Shown here one piece after another: positions 6,779-8,255 of a stretch of 8,255 nt of DNA. The notes below the pieces were generated by a model, which worked only from the letters and a program-made list of their open reading frames with translations, searched no databases and was not told the DNA's origin. The number at the start of each line of letters is the position of its first letter. Position 1 is the stretch's first letter. The translations under genes were made by a program, and so were the position numbers. The DNA comes from Pseudomonadota bacterium (GTDB lineage: Bacteria; Pseudomonadota; Alphaproteobacteria; Rhizobiales; Hyphomicrobiaceae), in assembly GCA_023412745.1 (NCBI GenBank), contig JAEZBZ010000234.1, positions 1 to 8,255 of the forward strand. Reading direction: 5' to 3'.

Positions 6779-7675
6779 ATGCCACCCCTCACGACATCGA
6801 CATCTGCTCTCGCCGCGCTTGTGTCCTTACTGGACCTGGAGCAGCTTGAACACAACCTGTTCCGCGGCCAAAGCCCGAAGCAAGGGTGGCAGCGCGTCTA
6901 TGGCGGGCAGGTACTCGGTCAGGCCCTCGTTGCCGCGGTCCGCACCGTCAGCGAGCCGCGCAACGTGCATTCGCTGCACGGCTATTTCCTACTCGGCGGC
7001 GATCCTGGACATCCGATTATCTATGAGGTCGAGCGGATCCGGGATGGCAGCAGCTTCGCGACCCGCAACGTCAAGGCAATCCAGCACGGCCGCGCCATCT
7101 TCACGATGAGCGTGTCGTTTCACAAGGACGAGGGCGGCTACGAGCACAATCTGCCGATGCCCGACGTGCCGCAGCCCGAAAACCTGCCAACCGAAGCAGA
7201 ATTCAAGGCGCTCGTGTTCGAGCATCTGCCGGCCAACATGCGCGCCTATTGGGAGCGCGAAAGGCCGATCGAGCTCAGGCCGGTTGATCTCAGCCGCTAC
7301 CTGCGGCGCGAGCAAACGGCGCCGGTCCAGTACACCTGGATGCGGGCCAACGGCACGCTGCCGGATGACCCCAAGCTGCACCAATGCGTGCTAGCGTACG
7401 CCTCCGACTTCACACTTCTCGACACCGCCCTGGTGCCGCACGGAAAGCTGCTGTTCGACACCGACATCCAGCTCGCCAGCCTCGATCACGCCATGTGGTT
7501 CCATCGGCCGTTTCGCGCCGACGAGTGGCTGCTCTACGCTCAGGACAGCCCCGCAGCCTCAGGCGCGCGCGGCTTTTGCCGTGGCAGCATCTACACGCGC
7601 GACGGCGTACTCGTCGCCTCTGCCGCCCAGGAAGGCCTCATTCGGCTGCGCGACACATCCTTTGTGATCAGTTGA
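6779..7675 (+). CDS. tesB: Acyl-CoA thioesterase II (TesB), double hotdog fold
   Basis: TesB hydrolyses medium- and long-chain acyl-CoA to free fatty acid and CoA in the cytoplasm. The 298-residue protein has the usual length (E. coli 286) and two hotdog domains. The N-terminal domain shows LEHNLFRGQSP and WQRVYGGQVLGQALVAA (37-53); the C-terminal domain shows AYASDFTLLD, LDHAMWFHRPFRADEWLLY and a final VLVASAAQEGLIR. The E. coli catalytic residues Asp204, Thr228 and Gln278 line up with Asp210, Ser234 and Gln284 at a constant offset of six, so the central Thr is replaced by Ser. The ATG at 6779 with its AGG is preferred; a GTG at 6710 would add 23 residues unlike the family. The position next to glnK echoes E. 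coli, where tesB neighbours glnK-amtB, but the functional reason is unclear. Confidence 0.94.
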   Translation: MPPLTTSTSALAALVSLLDLEQLEHNLFRGQSPKQGWQRVYGGQVLGQALVAAVRTVSEPRNVHSLHGYFLLGGDPGHPIIYEVERIRDGSSFATRNVKAIQHGRAIFTMSVSFHKDEGGYEHNLPMPDVPQPENLPTEAEFKALVFEHLPANMRAYWERERPIELRPVDLSRYLRREQTAPVQYTWMRANGTLPDDPKLHQCVLAYASDFTLLDTALVPHGKLLFDTDIQLASLDHAMWFHRPFRADEWLLYAQDSPAASGARGFCRGSIYTRDGVLVASAAQEGLIRLRDTSFVIS

Positions 7676-7705
7676 TGAGCAAATCGGCATAATTGCTCAA
7701 TTTTT
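7676..7705 (+). terminator. Possible weak tesB terminator hairpin
   Basis: Right after the tesB stop, TGAGCAA (7676-7682) can pair with TTGCTCA (7693-7699) around a 10-base loop, followed by AT5 to 7705. The stem is only 7 bp with three G-C pairs, so termination would be weak. It shares bases with the inverted repeat at 7694-7710, and the two structures exclude each other. Confidence 0.4.
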
Positions 7706-7710
7706 GAGCA
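7694..7710 (+). promoter_or_regulatory. Candidate NtrC binding site upstream of glnK
   Basis: The 17-bp repeat TGCTCAATTTTTGAGCA is a perfect 7-3-7 inverted repeat. It has TGC and GCA ends with GC-N11-GC spacing, as in the NtrC consensus TGCACY-N5-GGTGCA, though the fourth base is T instead of A. It sits about 120 bp upstream of the predicted glnK start, a normal enhancer distance. Similarity was judged by eye; it could instead be a terminator hairpin. Confidence 0.42.
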
Positions 7711-7798
7711 CGACAGCCCGCCTCAAGATATGCCAGTGGGGGCGCTCTCAGGTCGAAAACTGAGTAAAATCAAGACGTTCAACTTCTCGTTAAGCAAC

Positions 7799-7814
7799 TG
7801 GCACGGCTCTTGAC
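7799..7814 (+). promoter_or_regulatory. Sigma-54 (RpoN) promoter of glnK
   Basis: TGGCACGGCTCTTGAC fits the sigma-54 pattern TGGCACG-N4-TTGCW. The -24 half (TGGCACG, 7799-7805) is perfect and the spacing is correct; the -12 half reads TTGA where TTGC is usual. Transcription would start near 7825, leaving a leader of about 90 bases before glnK. Sigma-54 control of glnK-amtB by NtrC is established in many proteobacteria. Confidence 0.68.
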
Positions 7815-7913
7815 TCTGCAATGATGCGGTAGCTTTCGCCCGGTCGGGGCGATGGTGGCGCGCGGCCCGCGCACAGGGGGCCTCATTGGCATTAGATCGA
7901 GAGGGTTGCCGAC

Positions 7914-8252
7914 ATGAAGCTCGTCTCCGCCATTATCAAGCCCTTCAAGCTGGAAGAGGTCCGCGCCGCGCTGACCGAACTCGGCTACCAGGGCATGACC
8001 GTGACTGAGGTGAAAGGTTATGGCCGCCAAAAGGGCCATACGGAAATCTATCGCGGCGCCGAATACGCCGTGAACTTCCTGCCTAAGCTCAAGATCGAGG
8101 TCGTTATTCCCTCTTCGGAGGTGGATCGCGCCATCGAAGCCATCATGCGCACTGCCAAAACCGGGCAGATCGGCGACGGCAAAATCTTCGTTTCCACCAT
8201 CGAGCACACCGTGCGCATCCGCACGGGCGAGACCGACGACAGCGCGCTCTAA
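7914..8252 (+). CDS. glnK: PII nitrogen-signalling protein GlnK
   Basis: PII proteins are trimers that sense 2-oxoglutarate, ATP/ADP and, through uridylylation, glutamine. GlnK typically binds the ammonium channel AmtB and closes it when ammonium is plentiful. All 112 residues of the usual length are present. The T-loop contains GRQKGHTEIYRGAEY with the uridylylation target Tyr51, and the B-loop TGQIGDGKIF begins near residue 83. The N-terminus MKLVSAIIKPF and TVTEVKGYG match rhizobial GlnK better than GlnB (commonly MKKIEAIIKPF and TEAKGFG). GAGAGGG at 7899-7905 supports the ATG at 7914. An upstream sigma-54 promoter and possible NtrC site point to induction under nitrogen limitation. The last bases after the stop, ending AAGGG, could begin the ribosome-binding region of a following gene, expected to be amtB but outside the window. 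Confidence 0.95.
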   Translation: MKLVSAIIKPFKLEEVRAALTELGYQGMTVTEVKGYGRQKGHTEIYRGAEYAVNFLPKLKIEVVIPSSEVDRAIEAIMRTAKTGQIGDGKIFVSTIEHTVRIRTGETDDSAL

Positions 8253-8255
8253 GGG

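Overview
The window reads as a chromosomal core region of a GC-rich alphaproteobacterium, most likely of the order Hyphomicrobiales (Rhizobiales). The evidence is the gene set and order (Suv3-like helicase, S4 protein, fdxA, carD, then a UbiH-type hydroxylase, tesB and glnK), the close resemblance of FdxA, CarD and GlnK to rhizobial forms, and the strong G/C bias at third codon positions. The species cannot be fixed by reading alone. I see no insertion sequence, phage gene, CRISPR array, tRNA or rRNA.

Left part (1-3897, all on +): the 3' portion of a large DExH RNA helicase, cut by the window edge, overlaps by four bases (ATGA) a small S4 RNA-binding protein of the Hsp15 type. After a short AT-rich gap comes fdxA, a seven-iron ferredoxin. 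Middle (3898-5418): a 416-bp non-coding stretch with several inverted repeats leads into a CarD/CdnL-family regulator of RNA polymerase, which carries a long Lys/Ala/Pro-rich tail at its N-terminus. A strong two-way terminator then separates carD from the convergent next gene.

Right part (5402-8255): an FAD monooxygenase of the UbiH/UbiF/COQ6 family lies on the - strand, divergent from tesB (acyl-CoA thioesterase II) on +. Downstream of tesB is glnK, a PII nitrogen-signalling protein. The tesB-glnK gap holds a near-consensus sigma-54 promoter and, about 120 bp upstream of its predicted start, a 17-bp inverted repeat with the geometry of an NtrC site. This suggests nitrogen-controlled glnK transcription; amtB is expected just beyond the right edge.

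These are mostly conserved housekeeping functions: RNA metabolism, electron transfer, control of transcription initiation, quinone synthesis, acyl-CoA hydrolysis and nitrogen sensing. I found no convincing new multi-gene system. The parts most worth a second look are regulatory: the glnK control region with overlapping alternative hairpins, the terminator whose loop holds a stop codon, and the structured carD leader.
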